A stretch of 64,000 bases of DNA from Ignavibacteriales bacterium. GTDB lineage: Bacteria > Bacteroidota > Ignavibacteria > Ignavibacteriales > Ignavibacteriaceae. The notes beneath the pieces were generated by a model. That model had not been told where the DNA came from and searched no databases. It saw nothing but the letters and a program-made list of their open reading frames with translations. Each line of letters opens with the position of its first letter. Position 1 is the stretch's first letter. The position numbers and the translations under genes were made by a program. This document shows, in pieces, positions 54,436-62,872 of this stretch. The stretch is taken from contig CP065001.1 of NCBI GenBank assembly GCA_016700155.1, positions 1,426,001-1,490,000 on the forward strand, in the 5' to 3' direction.

Positions 54436-55143
54436 TTAAGTGTTTTCTAACTTTAGTTCCATTCCTTTTTTTGAGGCTGCTTCTTTTACTTTTTCGATAA
54501 TGATATTTACCTGTTCTTCAATAGTCACATAAGAAGTATCGACTTCAACAGCGTCAGCCGGTTTTATCAAAGGGCTTACTTCTCTCGTGGAATCGATCTT
54601 ATCCCTGTGAAGCAGATTTTCTTTTATTGTTTCAACGGGTACGGACATTCCTTTATCAATAAACTCAAGTGATCTTCTTTTCGTTCTTTCATCAATTGTG
54701 GCAGTTAAAAAGATTTTTACATCAGCATCAGGAAAAACCACGCTGCCGATATCTCTTCCTTCCATGACCACACTCTGGTCACCGTGACCCATTTGTCTTT
54801 GCTTTTCAACTAATGCTTTTCTTACACCCTGGATTTTACTTACATCACTAACTTTTGAATTTATCTCAGGTGTGCGTATTTCATTAGTAACATCTTCACC
54901 ATTAATTGAAACTCTTGTTGAACCTTCAATATATTTCAGAACAATCAAAGCTTTTTCGGCTAACAATTCTATTTCTTTTTGATCAGAAAGAACATTCTGC
55001 TTCATTGCTAAATAAGTTACCGCACGGTACATGGCTCCGGTGTCGATATACAAAAATCCCAGTTTTTGAGCAACAAGTCTGGCTGACGTACTTTTTCCGG
55101 AACCGGCAGGACCGTCAATAGCAATGACTAACTTTTTTAACAT
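54436..55143 (-). CDS. cmk: Cytidylate kinase
   Basis: This 235-residue kinase phosphorylates CMP and dCMP. It has P-loop IAIDGPAGSGKST (about 7-19), the YIDTGAMYRAVTYLA substrate segment and VVMEGRDIGSVVFPDADVKIFLTA. Length is normal. Cmk followed by rpsA is a conserved pairing in many bacteria, seen here too. It lies 98 bases downstream of dnaX. Confidence 0.95.
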   Translation of the reverse strand: MLKKLVIAIDGPAGSGKSTSARLVAQKLGFLYIDTGAMYRAVTYLAMKQNVLSDQKEIELLAEKALIVLKYIEGSTRVSINGEDVTNEIRTPEINSKVSDVSKIQGVRKALVEKQRQMGHGDQSVVMEGRDIGSVVFPDADVKIFLTATIDERTKRRSLEFIDKGMSVPVETIKENLLHRDKIDSTREVSPLIKPADAVEVDTSYVTIEEQVNIIIEKVKEAASKKGMELKLENT

Positions 55144-55241
55144 AGGACTTCAAAAATATGGATTATTCTTCCAACTTCCTAAATTATTCTTGGGGGGATT
55201 CTCCCATGAATAGTCTGATAATCAAGCTAAAATAAAGGTAA

Positions 55242-56909
55242 TCAGGGGTTAACTATTTTACCGCCGAGTTCAGTAATAATAGCCAATTGAAATTCATCAG
55301 GGATTCCATTTTGATTTGTATCGGGAAACGCAGGGATTTCAGATGATTCATCTGTGGATTTTTTTTCTGTTTCAACGACTTTAAAAGATATTTTCCTGCC
55401 AAAATATTCCTGTGCTTTAGCTGAAAGAAAATCATTATGCTGTGAGAGTGTGATAGTGGCATGTGGTTGTCCTGATTCAACTACGAGTAAATTTCCTTCA
55501 AGTTTTACAGGTCTGAAATCTCTTACTAATGGTCCTACCGTCCAATTGCGCTCAGCAGAAACGGCATCGACATAGTTTTTCCAGTTTGCGACAATTCTAT
55601 CAAAACTGAAAACTGGTTGAGAAGCGGAAATATTCTGTTCAACAGCTTCCTGAACTAGTTCTTTTTGTCCTTCAATTTTTTTAGAAGATTTTTTCGAATC
55701 TGATGTGTGTTTAATTTTTATTTTAGGTTCGCTAACCTGATTAGCTGTCGGTTCTACTGTAACCTGCTTTTTTTTTTGCTCTACTTCAGGAAGGTTTGAT
55801 AACAAATCAGATATCGTAGAAGTTCGTTCAAGCGAAATAAGATGACTAAGAGCAATCTCAACTTTTAATTTATGGTTTTGAGAAAATCTTATTTCCTGAA
55901 GTACCTTATTCAGATAATTAAGAAGGCGCAGTATGTCGCTCTCAGAATATCTGTCAATATATTCAAGGTACCGCATTTTGTAAACTTCAGCGGATTCAAC
56001 AAGGTCGGATTTATGCGTTAATACAACTGTCAGAATGTTTCTGAAATGTTCAATCAACCCATCAATCAAATCAGAAAAACTCCACCCTTTTTCGTATACA
56101 TAATTTGTCACATCAAAAACTACATTGAAGTTTTTATCTAGAACTGCATCGCTTATCTTGAAAAAAATATCCTCGTCAATAAGGTTTAACATCTCCGATG
56201 CAGATTCAGCATCGATTTTATTTCCGCAAAACGCTACAACCTGATCGAAATAACTTTCTGCATCTCTTAAAGCTCCATCAGCTTTTTTCGCAATGATCGT
56301 CAGCGTTTTATCATCGATCACTATTTTTTCTGAATCCGCAATTTTTTTCAATAACTCTTTTGTTGTATTGAGTTGAATCCGCCGGAAATCAAACCGCTGA
56401 CATCTTGAGATAATTGTTAAAGGTACTTTCTGAATATCCGTTGTCGCAAAAATAAAAATTGTGTGAGCAGGCGGTTCTTCCAATGTTTTGAGGAAAGCAT
56501 TGAATGATTCCTTTGTTAGCATGTGAACTTCATCAATGATGTACACTTTATATTTGCCTTTTGTTGGTGCGTACTTCACCGACTCACGTAAACTTCTTAT
56601 TTCATCAATACCACGATTGGACGCGCCATCAATTTCAATTATATCAAACGATTGTGAGTTTTTGATCGACCTGCACATCTCGCATTCGTTACAAGGTTCG
56701 CTGTCTTTTGGGTTAAGACAGTTTAAAGCTTTTGCAAGAAGTCTTGCAGTTGTAGTTTTTCCGACACCTCTTGGTCCGGTAAATAAATAGGCATGCGCAA
56801 TACGGCTATTTTTAATTGCATTTTTTAATGTTGATGTAATATGTTCCTGTCCAACAACTTCACCAAAAGTTGAAGGTCTCCATTTACGTGCTGTTACCTG
56901 AAACTCCAT
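55242..56909 (-). CDS. dnaX: DNA polymerase III subunit tau/gamma
   Basis: This 555-residue clamp-loader protein has Walker A GPRGVGKTTTAR (about 45-56), the zinc module CLNPKDSEPCNECEMC (four Cys), Walker B IDEVHMLT, sensor 1 FATTD and the arginine finger SRC. Domain III ends near residue 360. The remainder (about 385-555) is a variable tau-type tail with a Lys/Ser linker and a globular end. An A10 run at codons 378-381 may allow a shorter gamma form (see the separate site). The extreme C-terminus has DTNQNGIPDEF, an EF-hand-like loop. It starts 10 bases after msrC. Confidence 0.95.
   Translation of the reverse strand: MEFQVTARKWRPSTFGEVVGQEHITSTLKNAIKNSRIAHAYLFTGPRGVGKTTTARLLAKALNCLNPKDSEPCNECEMCRSIKNSQSFDIIEIDGASNRGIDEIRSLRESVKYAPTKGKYKVYIIDEVHMLTKESFNAFLKTLEEPPAHTIFIFATTDIQKVPLTIISRCQRFDFRRIQLNTTKELLKKIADSEKIVIDDKTLTIIAKKADGALRDAESYFDQVVAFCGNKIDAESASEMLNLIDEDIFFKISDAVLDKNFNVVFDVTNYVYEKGWSFSDLIDGLIEHFRNILTVVLTHKSDLVESAEVYKMRYLEYIDRYSESDILRLLNYLNKVLQEIRFSQNHKLKVEIALSHLISLERTSTISDLLSNLPEVEQKKKQVTVEPTANQVSEPKIKIKHTSDSKKSSKKIEGQKELVQEAVEQNISASQPVFSFDRIVANWKNYVDAVSAERNWTVGPLVRDFRPVKLEGNLLVVESGQPHATITLSQHNDFLSAKAQEYFGRKISFKVVETEKKSTDESSEIPAFPDTNQNGIPDEFQLAIITELGGKIVNP
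55768..55777 (-). promoter_or_regulatory. A10 slippery run in dnaX (candidate frameshift/transcript-slippage site)
   Basis: On the minus strand ten consecutive A follow the C of codon Gln 378 (CAA AAA AAA AAG). One extra A, or a -1 ribosomal shift, gives KKKAGYSRTDS and then TAA, ending at about residue 389. One A fewer, or a +1 shift, reads KKSRLQ and TAG. Both end just after the ATPase and domain III. Small inverted repeats (GGTT/AACC and GCTAA/TTAGC) lie directly downstream. Confidence 0.55.
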
Positions 56910-56919
56910 TTAGTCTCTT

Positions 56920-57411
56920 TCAATTAAAAATATTTTCAGAAAGATATATACACATTTCATTTAAGTACCTGCTGTCAATTTCGTTGAATGAATCATACTG
57001 GTTACTATCAAGATCAAGTACTCCAAGTAATTTACCGTTTTTTAAAAGCGGGATGACAATCTCAGATTTTGAGTCAACATCACAAAAAATATGTCCCGGA
57101 AATTTATTTACATCAGGGACGATTATTGTTTTTAGATCCTCTGCAGCTTTGCCGCACACTCCTTTACCAATTTCTATAGTAGTGCAGGCGACTTTTCCCT
57201 GGAATGGACCAAGATACAATTGTCTGCCGTCAAAAAGATAAAAACCCACCCAACTGATTTTTTCAAACGACTGCTTCAAAATTGCCGTGAAGTTTGAAAG
57301 ATTGGAGATAAAATTTTCCTCACTATTAACCAGTGATTTTATCTGCGGCAGCAAAGCTGAATATTGCTCCTCAAGTGACGAATCTTTATTAACTAAGATT
57401 GCTTCAGCCAC
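56920..57411 (-). CDS. msrC: Free methionine-(R)-sulfoxide reductase (GAF-type)
   Basis: This 163-residue GAF-fold enzyme reduces free Met-R-sulfoxide. The three catalytic Cys are present as Cys 76, Cys 86 and Cys 110 (VACTTIEIGKGVCGKAAE; PGHIFCDVDSKSEIV), with the +10 and +24 spacing of E. coli MsrC (84, 94, 118). It starts with GTG right after the lon stop (TAAGTG), so it is co-transcribed and probably coupled. A repair role under oxidative stress fits its place beside lon. Confidence 0.92.
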   Translation of the reverse strand: MAEAILVNKDSSLEEQYSALLPQIKSLVNSEENFISNLSNFTAILKQSFEKISWVGFYLFDGRQLYLGPFQGKVACTTIEIGKGVCGKAAEDLKTIIVPDVNKFPGHIFCDVDSKSEIVIPLLKNGKLLGVLDLDSNQYDSFNEIDSRYLNEMCIYLSENIFN

Positions 57412-59850
57412 TTACTTTTTCCTTTTGGAATTTTGTTTTAGTTCTGCTTTCTTGTTCCATTTTTGCTTCGGGAAAACGTAAACTAACGCATCTTCCATTT
57501 TCTCAATCGGAATTATCTTTAATCCTTCTTTAACCTGCTCGGATATTTCCTTCAGATCAACCTCATTATCTTTAGGGATAAGAACGGTGCCTATTCCATT
57601 CCTCTTAGCTGCTAAAAGTTTTTCATTTAAACCACCGATAGGGAGGATGTTTCCACGTAAAGTAATTTCACCAGTCATCGCTACATCATTTGAAGCAGGT
57701 TTTCCGCTTACTGCAGATAACATTGCCATTGCCATTGTAATCCCCGCAGATGGACCATCCTTTGGTATTGCACCTTCAGGAAGATGTATGTGGATTTCTT
57801 TCCCCTTAAAGAAATCAGGATTCAATCCTAAGCCTTTTGCTGTTGAACGAATGTAGCTAAGTGCGGCTTGTGCTGATTCTTTCATTACGTTTCCAAGCTG
57901 ACCGGTAAGATTTAATTTACCGCCCCCATTCATAATAGTTACATCAACTGTTAGAATTTCACCGCCGACACTTGTCCATGCCAAACCTGTGACACTTCCG
58001 ACTTTCAGTTCTTTGTTATGTTTTAGATGACGATACCTTGGGTTCTTCAAATATTCATCCACCAGGGATTCATCAACAACATATTTTGTTTTCTTTTTAT
58101 GTTTTCCGTTCTGGGATTCTTTTATAACAATATCACGAGCAAGTTTTCTGCATACCGAGGCAAGTTCTCTTTCCAAATTTCTTACGCCGGCTTCACGTGT
58201 GTACTCTGTAATTATTTTTTTTATTGATTCATCCCTGAAGACAACATTTTTTTTATCAAGACCGTGTGCTTCAAGCTGTTTCGGTACAATGTGTCTTTTC
58301 GCTATCTCGATTTTGTCATACTCAAGATAGCCGGATAGTTCGATGATCTCCATTCTATCCTGTAGCGGCAGGGGAATATTATAACGGACATTTGCGGTAG
58401 TGATAAACATTACCTGCGACAGATCATAATCAACTTCAAGATAATGATCATTAAAAGTATGGTTCTGTTCAGGATCAAGAACTTCGAGCATAGCAGACGA
58501 TGGATCGCCTCTGAAGTCCATACTCATTTTATCGATCTCATCGAGAAGCATAACAGGATTTATTGTTCCTGCTTTCTTCATTGACTGAATTATTTTTCCC
58601 GGCATTGAACCGATGTATGTTCTTCTGTGTCCGCGTATTTCAGCTTCATCTCTAACTCCGCCTAAACTGATTCTTACAAACTTTCTCCCGAGTGCCCGGG
58701 CGATCGATTTGCCTAGTGAAGTTTTTCCAACTCCGGGAGGTCCTACAAAACAAAGTATCTGACCGCGCATTTGTTTTACAAGATTAAGAACAGCAATGTG
58801 TTCAATTATTCTTTCTTTTGGTTTTTCAAGTCCGAAATGATCTTCATCCAGAATCTTTTGCACGTGCTTTATTTTAAGGTCATCCTTTGTTCGCTTTGAC
58901 CATGGTACTTCTGTAAGCCAATCAAGATAATTTCTGATCACAGTTGATTCAGGCGACATTGGCGGAGTTTTTTTAAGTTTATTGAACTCTTCAATCGCTT
59001 TATTCTCAGCATCCTTAGGCATCTTTGCTTTTTTTATCTGATCACGGATCTTTGCAAACTCAGGGGAGACATCATCTTCATCGCCTAATTCATCCTGAAG
59101 AATTTTTATTTGCTCCTGGATAATAAATTTTCGCTGTGTCTTTGCAATATTCTCCTGAACTTTATTGTCAATTTCCTTTTCGATTTTCAGAATATCGATT
59201 TCTGAATTAAGGATTTTTATTATTTCATAATACTGTTCCTTGAGCGAATACTTTTGAAGAATAGTCTGTTTCACGTCTATCGATTGGTTGATGTTGGCGG
59301 CAACATAAAATAGTTTCCGGTCAACTTCTTCAATATTTTCATACGCTGTTATGGTTTCATTCGGGATGTTTCGGCTTATCTTCACATAACTCTTAAAAAG
59401 CTGGGACATTTGCCGTTCAAGCGCGTGCATTTCATGATCATTGATTGTTTCAGTTAAAAGTATTTCAATCTTTGCTTCAAAAAATTCTTTCCTTTCAGTA
59501 AACTCCTTTATTCTGCCTTGTAACATTCCGTCAACAAGTATTTTCATCAGCCCATTCGGAAGTTTTAATATCTGAACTATCTTTGCGATTGTTCCTTCTA
59601 TATAAATATCATCTTTTTTCGGATCGTCTATATTTGATTTTTTTTGAGTTGAAAGAAAAATAAACTTCGTTTTCTCTAGTGCGTAGTTAGCCGCGCGAAT
59701 GGATTGTTCCCTTCCTACAAGTACCGGAAAAATCATATAAGGAAAGATTACGATATCCCTTAAAGGAAGAACGGGGAGTACTTCGGGAATACTGTCAACT
59801 ACTGTATTTTCTGTATGGTTAGTAACTACTGTTTCACTAAAATTATCCAA
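57412..59850 (-). CDS. lon: ATP-dependent protease Lon
   Basis: This 812-residue AAA+ protease has an N-terminal substrate-binding LON domain (about 22-215, LPVLPLRDIVIFPYMIFPVL), Walker A GPPGVGKTS, Walker B MLLDEIDKM and a C-terminal serine-lysine protease domain. Catalytic Ser 701 is in PKDGPSAG and Lys 744 is in GGLNEKLL, 43 residues on as expected. The frame is open to 59916, but TTG 59850 has SD AAGGAG at 59862-59857, six bases before it, and follows a good promoter. It leads the lon-msrC-dnaX-cmk-rpsA-mtaB gene run. Confidence 0.95.
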   Translation of the reverse strand: MDNFSETVVTNHTENTVVDSIPEVLPVLPLRDIVIFPYMIFPVLVGREQSIRAANYALEKTKFIFLSTQKKSNIDDPKKDDIYIEGTIAKIVQILKLPNGLMKILVDGMLQGRIKEFTERKEFFEAKIEILLTETINDHEMHALERQMSQLFKSYVKISRNIPNETITAYENIEEVDRKLFYVAANINQSIDVKQTILQKYSLKEQYYEIIKILNSEIDILKIEKEIDNKVQENIAKTQRKFIIQEQIKILQDELGDEDDVSPEFAKIRDQIKKAKMPKDAENKAIEEFNKLKKTPPMSPESTVIRNYLDWLTEVPWSKRTKDDLKIKHVQKILDEDHFGLEKPKERIIEHIAVLNLVKQMRGQILCFVGPPGVGKTSLGKSIARALGRKFVRISLGGVRDEAEIRGHRRTYIGSMPGKIIQSMKKAGTINPVMLLDEIDKMSMDFRGDPSSAMLEVLDPEQNHTFNDHYLEVDYDLSQVMFITTANVRYNIPLPLQDRMEIIELSGYLEYDKIEIAKRHIVPKQLEAHGLDKKNVVFRDESIKKIITEYTREAGVRNLERELASVCRKLARDIVIKESQNGKHKKKTKYVVDESLVDEYLKNPRYRHLKHNKELKVGSVTGLAWTSVGGEILTVDVTIMNGGGKLNLTGQLGNVMKESAQAALSYIRSTAKGLGLNPDFFKGKEIHIHLPEGAIPKDGPSAGITMAMAMLSAVSGKPASNDVAMTGEITLRGNILPIGGLNEKLLAAKRNGIGTVLIPKDNEVDLKEISEQVKEGLKIIPIEKMEDALVYVFPKQKWNKKAELKQNSKRKK

Positions 59851-59887
59851 TAAGAACTCCTTTTTATAATTCAATTTTGCTGTTGAA

Positions 59888-59916
59888 AATATACCAAATA
59901 AAGATTGGGCATTCAA
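59888..59916 (-). promoter_or_regulatory. Sigma70-like promoter of lon
   Basis: On the minus strand -35 TTGAAT (59916-59911), a 17-base spacer and -10 TATATT (59893-59888) precede the lon TTG by about 38 bases. It matches the consensus at 4/6 and 5/6 positions with ideal spacing. It would place the start of transcription inside the longer open frame, which supports TTG 59850 as the start. Confidence 0.6.
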
Positions 59917-60037
59917 GGAACTGAAGCGTGAGTTGATTTTGATAAAAAGAATTATTCTTCAATGTGAAGATAAACACAGGTTAATTTTTTCGTTGATAAT
60001 CTGAGTGATTATATTTGACCATTAAAAAGGGAAAATT

Positions 60038-60805
60038 ATGATTGAAGATATAATTCAGATTTCAAAAGCAGCGGGGGAGATAATCAGGGATGGATTTGGA
60101 AAGAATGTCGGAATTGATTTCAAAACTAATGAATCAAACTTAGTCACTGAAACTGATAAAGCCTCAGAAAAACTTATTAAAGAATTCATTGAAAGAAAAT
60201 ATCCAACTCACAGTATACTTGCTGAGGAAAGCGGAAGGCTCGATAAATCAGGTGAGTATGTCTGGGTAGTTGATCCCCTCGATGGTACGACAAACTTTGC
60301 GCATAAGTTCCCGATTTTTTCTGTATCGATAGGTGTACAAAAAAATGGTAGAACAGTTGCAGGTGTTGTTTATGATGTTATGCAGGATAACATTTATGCA
60401 GCGGAAATCGGTGGTGGTGCATTCATTAATGGAATAAAAATTTCTGTAAGCGAAACGAAATCACTTGGCAGAAGTTTACTTGTTACGGGATTTCCTTATA
60501 ACATTTCAGATAATCCGGAAAATGCTTTTCAAAAGTTTGCTGCGTTAACAAAAGCATCACGTGGAATGCGAAGACTTGGTTCCGCAGCAATAGATTTTTG
60601 TTACGTTGCAAGGGGAGTGTTTGATGGATTCTGGGAAGTATTTCTCAATCCATGGGATATCTGTGCAGGCAAATTAATACTTGAAGAAGCCGGTGGCATT
60701 GTTACTGATTTTATCGGCACAGAAATTAATATCGACTCAAAAAGAATTTTAGCAAGCAACGGAAAAATTCACGGGCAAATGGTCGAGATACTTTCAGCTA
60801 ATTAG
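60038..60805 (+). CDS. suhB: Inositol-1-monophosphatase family protein
   Basis: This 255-residue enzyme has the full IMPase metal sites: EESG (Glu 63-Gly 66), DPLDGTTNFAHKFP (Asp 79, Asp 82) and the C-terminal NPWDICAGKLILEEAGG. Members hydrolyse myo-inositol phosphate; bacterial SuhB also affects rRNA transcription. Length and motifs are normal. GGG-containing SD precedes ATG 60038. It is divergent from lon and convergent with the acyl-CoA synthetase, with one base between stops. Confidence 0.92.
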   Translation: MIEDIIQISKAAGEIIRDGFGKNVGIDFKTNESNLVTETDKASEKLIKEFIERKYPTHSILAEESGRLDKSGEYVWVVDPLDGTTNFAHKFPIFSVSIGVQKNGRTVAGVVYDVMQDNIYAAEIGGGAFINGIKISVSETKSLGRSLLVTGFPYNISDNPENAFQKFAALTKASRGMRRLGSAAIDFCYVARGVFDGFWEVFLNPWDICAGKLILEEAGGIVTDFIGTEINIDSKRILASNGKIHGQMVEILSAN

Positions 60806-60806
60806 T

Positions 60807-62624
60807 TCAGTTATCAGCGTACATCGATTCGATCAGATGTTTGTAATGCTCTTCAACAAATTTTCTCTTGACGCTAAGTTTTGGAGTAATCTCTCCAGTT
60901 TCAATCGAGAATGGTTTGTCAAGCAGTACAAACTTTCTGACTTTTTCATAATTAGCCACTTGCTTTTGCAGAGCAAGCATTTCTTTCTGAACAAGGTCAT
61001 ATATCTGCTTATTGTTTGCTAACTCATTTACATTTTTGTACGGTATTTTATGTGAATCAGCAAATTCCTTTATCGCTTCAAAGTCAGGTACAATCAATGC
61101 GCTAAGGTACATTCTTCTGTCACCGATCAGTATAAACTGATCTATATATTTACTGGCAAGAAAAATATTTTCTATTTGTGTCGGGGCAATATATTTTCCT
61201 GTAGAAGTTTTAAATAGATGTTTTTTTCTGTCAGTAATTCTTAAAAAACCTTCCGAATCGAATTCACCGATATCACCCGTGTGCAGCCAGCCATTCTTAA
61301 TCGTTTCATCAGTTTCTTTTTTATTTTTATAATAACCTTGCATGATATTCGGACCGCGTGCTAATATCTCACCATCGGGTGCAATTTTAATTTCTATGTC
61401 GGGGAATGCAACTCCTACTGTTCCAAATTTATAACTATCAATTCTGTTTGCGGAAATAACCGGGGCAGATTCTGTTAAACCGTAACCCTCAAGAATAAGT
61501 ATTCCTATTGCTTCAAAAAATTCTCCGAGTTCTTTTGATAATGGTGCTCCTCCGGAAATAAAGAAACGTAATTTCCCACCTGTTTTTTCTTTGATCTTTT
61601 TAAAGACAAGTTTATCTGCAAGTTTATTTTTGAAATTTAAAGTGACGGGAATGCTACCGCTCCTTCTTGCTTTTGCATAGGCCTTTCCCGTTTCGATTGC
61701 CCAGTTAAATATTTTTTGTTTTTTCTCCGGTTGGGATTCAACATTCTTTATAATCTTTGAATGGATTCGTTCAAATAATCTCGGAACTGTTGTGAGAATT
61801 GTTGGCTTAATCTCAAGCAGATTTTGAGAAACAGTTTCAATACTCTCCGCGTAACAAATCATTCCGCCGGATGAGAACGCTGTATAGTATCCTCCCATTC
61901 TTTCGAAGATATGACATAAGGGCAGGAAGGAAAGAAAAATATCATCTTTATTAATCGGATATGCTTTTAAGGCGGAATTAACATTCGATAAAATATTTTT
62001 GTGTGTTAGCATCACGCCTTTGGGTTCACCTGTAGTTCCTGAAGTGTAAATGATAGTGCATAAATCATTTTCCTTAACCTGGCTTATGCTTTCAGAAAGA
62101 TGATGCGAGTGATGCTGTTTATAAATTTTTCCCATCTCCTGTACATCGGTAAATGTATATAGAGATGATTCTTCAGTCAACATATCCTTTTCATTTAAAA
62201 GGATTATGTGATTAAGATATTTCAGTTTGTCTTTAGTCTTTAAAACTTTATTCAACTGAAGTTTATTCGAAAGGATTATCGCTTTGGATTCAGAATTATT
62301 AAGAATGAACTCAATTGAATCAGCAGTTAAGGACGGGTATAACGGAACATCGATAGCGCCTAACGCAAGGATTGCCATATCGGTATAAACCCACTCCGGT
62401 CTATTCTCGGATAGAATCGCTACTTTATCACCACGCTTAATACCAAGTGCAGCGAGTCCATAAGCCAGCAGTTCGGTTTGTTCACCGAACTCATTATAAG
62501 TGATTCCCTGATATTCGTTATTAACTTTTCTTTGCATCAGGAATCTCGGATTATCTTTTCCATATTCCTGTGTTAGAAAAACAAACAGTTCAGGTATAGT
62601 TTTGCAAGCCTTTAATAACGCCAT
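60807..62624 (-). CDS. Long-chain acyl-CoA synthetase (AMP-forming)
   Basis: This 605-residue member of the ANL superfamily activates fatty acids via acyl-adenylate. It shows the P-loop-like YTSGTTGEPKGVMLTH (about 191-206), GYGLTESAP, HTGDIGEFDSEGFLRITDRKKHLFKTSTGKYIAP and a C-terminal domain with the ITPKLSVKRK lysine region. FadD/LC-FACS of the 600-residue class match in length. The ATG at 62622-62624 has GGAGAGGG upstream. Fatty-acid uptake or phospholipid recycling is likely. Confidence 0.92.
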   Translation of the reverse strand: MALLKACKTIPELFVFLTQEYGKDNPRFLMQRKVNNEYQGITYNEFGEQTELLAYGLAALGIKRGDKVAILSENRPEWVYTDMAILALGAIDVPLYPSLTADSIEFILNNSESKAIILSNKLQLNKVLKTKDKLKYLNHIILLNEKDMLTEESSLYTFTDVQEMGKIYKQHHSHHLSESISQVKENDLCTIIYTSGTTGEPKGVMLTHKNILSNVNSALKAYPINKDDIFLSFLPLCHIFERMGGYYTAFSSGGMICYAESIETVSQNLLEIKPTILTTVPRLFERIHSKIIKNVESQPEKKQKIFNWAIETGKAYAKARRSGSIPVTLNFKNKLADKLVFKKIKEKTGGKLRFFISGGAPLSKELGEFFEAIGILILEGYGLTESAPVISANRIDSYKFGTVGVAFPDIEIKIAPDGEILARGPNIMQGYYKNKKETDETIKNGWLHTGDIGEFDSEGFLRITDRKKHLFKTSTGKYIAPTQIENIFLASKYIDQFILIGDRRMYLSALIVPDFEAIKEFADSHKIPYKNVNELANNKQIYDLVQKEMLALQKQVANYEKVRKFVLLDKPFSIETGEITPKLSVKRKFVEEHYKHLIESMYADN

Positions 62625-62667
62625 TCCCTCTCCTTTGTTGTGCGCTACAACTAAAATTTTCGGACTT

Positions 62668-62695
62668 ATTATAACAATATTTTGTGATTTGGAAA
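62668..62695 (-). promoter_or_regulatory. Possible promoter of the acyl-CoA synthetase gene
   Basis: On the minus strand TTTCCA (62695-62690), a 16-base spacer and a perfect TATAAT (62673-62668) lie 43 bases upstream of the ATG. The -35 is weak. Confidence 0.4.
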
Positions 62696-62872
62696 AACAG
62701 TTATTTATTAGTCAATGTTCAAACTGTTGATGAATTAAACACTGGTTTATCCAGTCCGGTTTTAGGAATTTGGCTATTCTGCTGGTGTAAGTCATTCCTT
62801 AAACTTAAAATTGAATCTCAAAGTCAAATGCCGTAATTTTTCAACCACAATTTTTAATTTTAAGGATATCAA

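Noticed and set aside
57587..57856. Plus-strand frame opposite lon
   Set aside because: It is antisense to the conserved Lon protease domain, with no independent coding signs.
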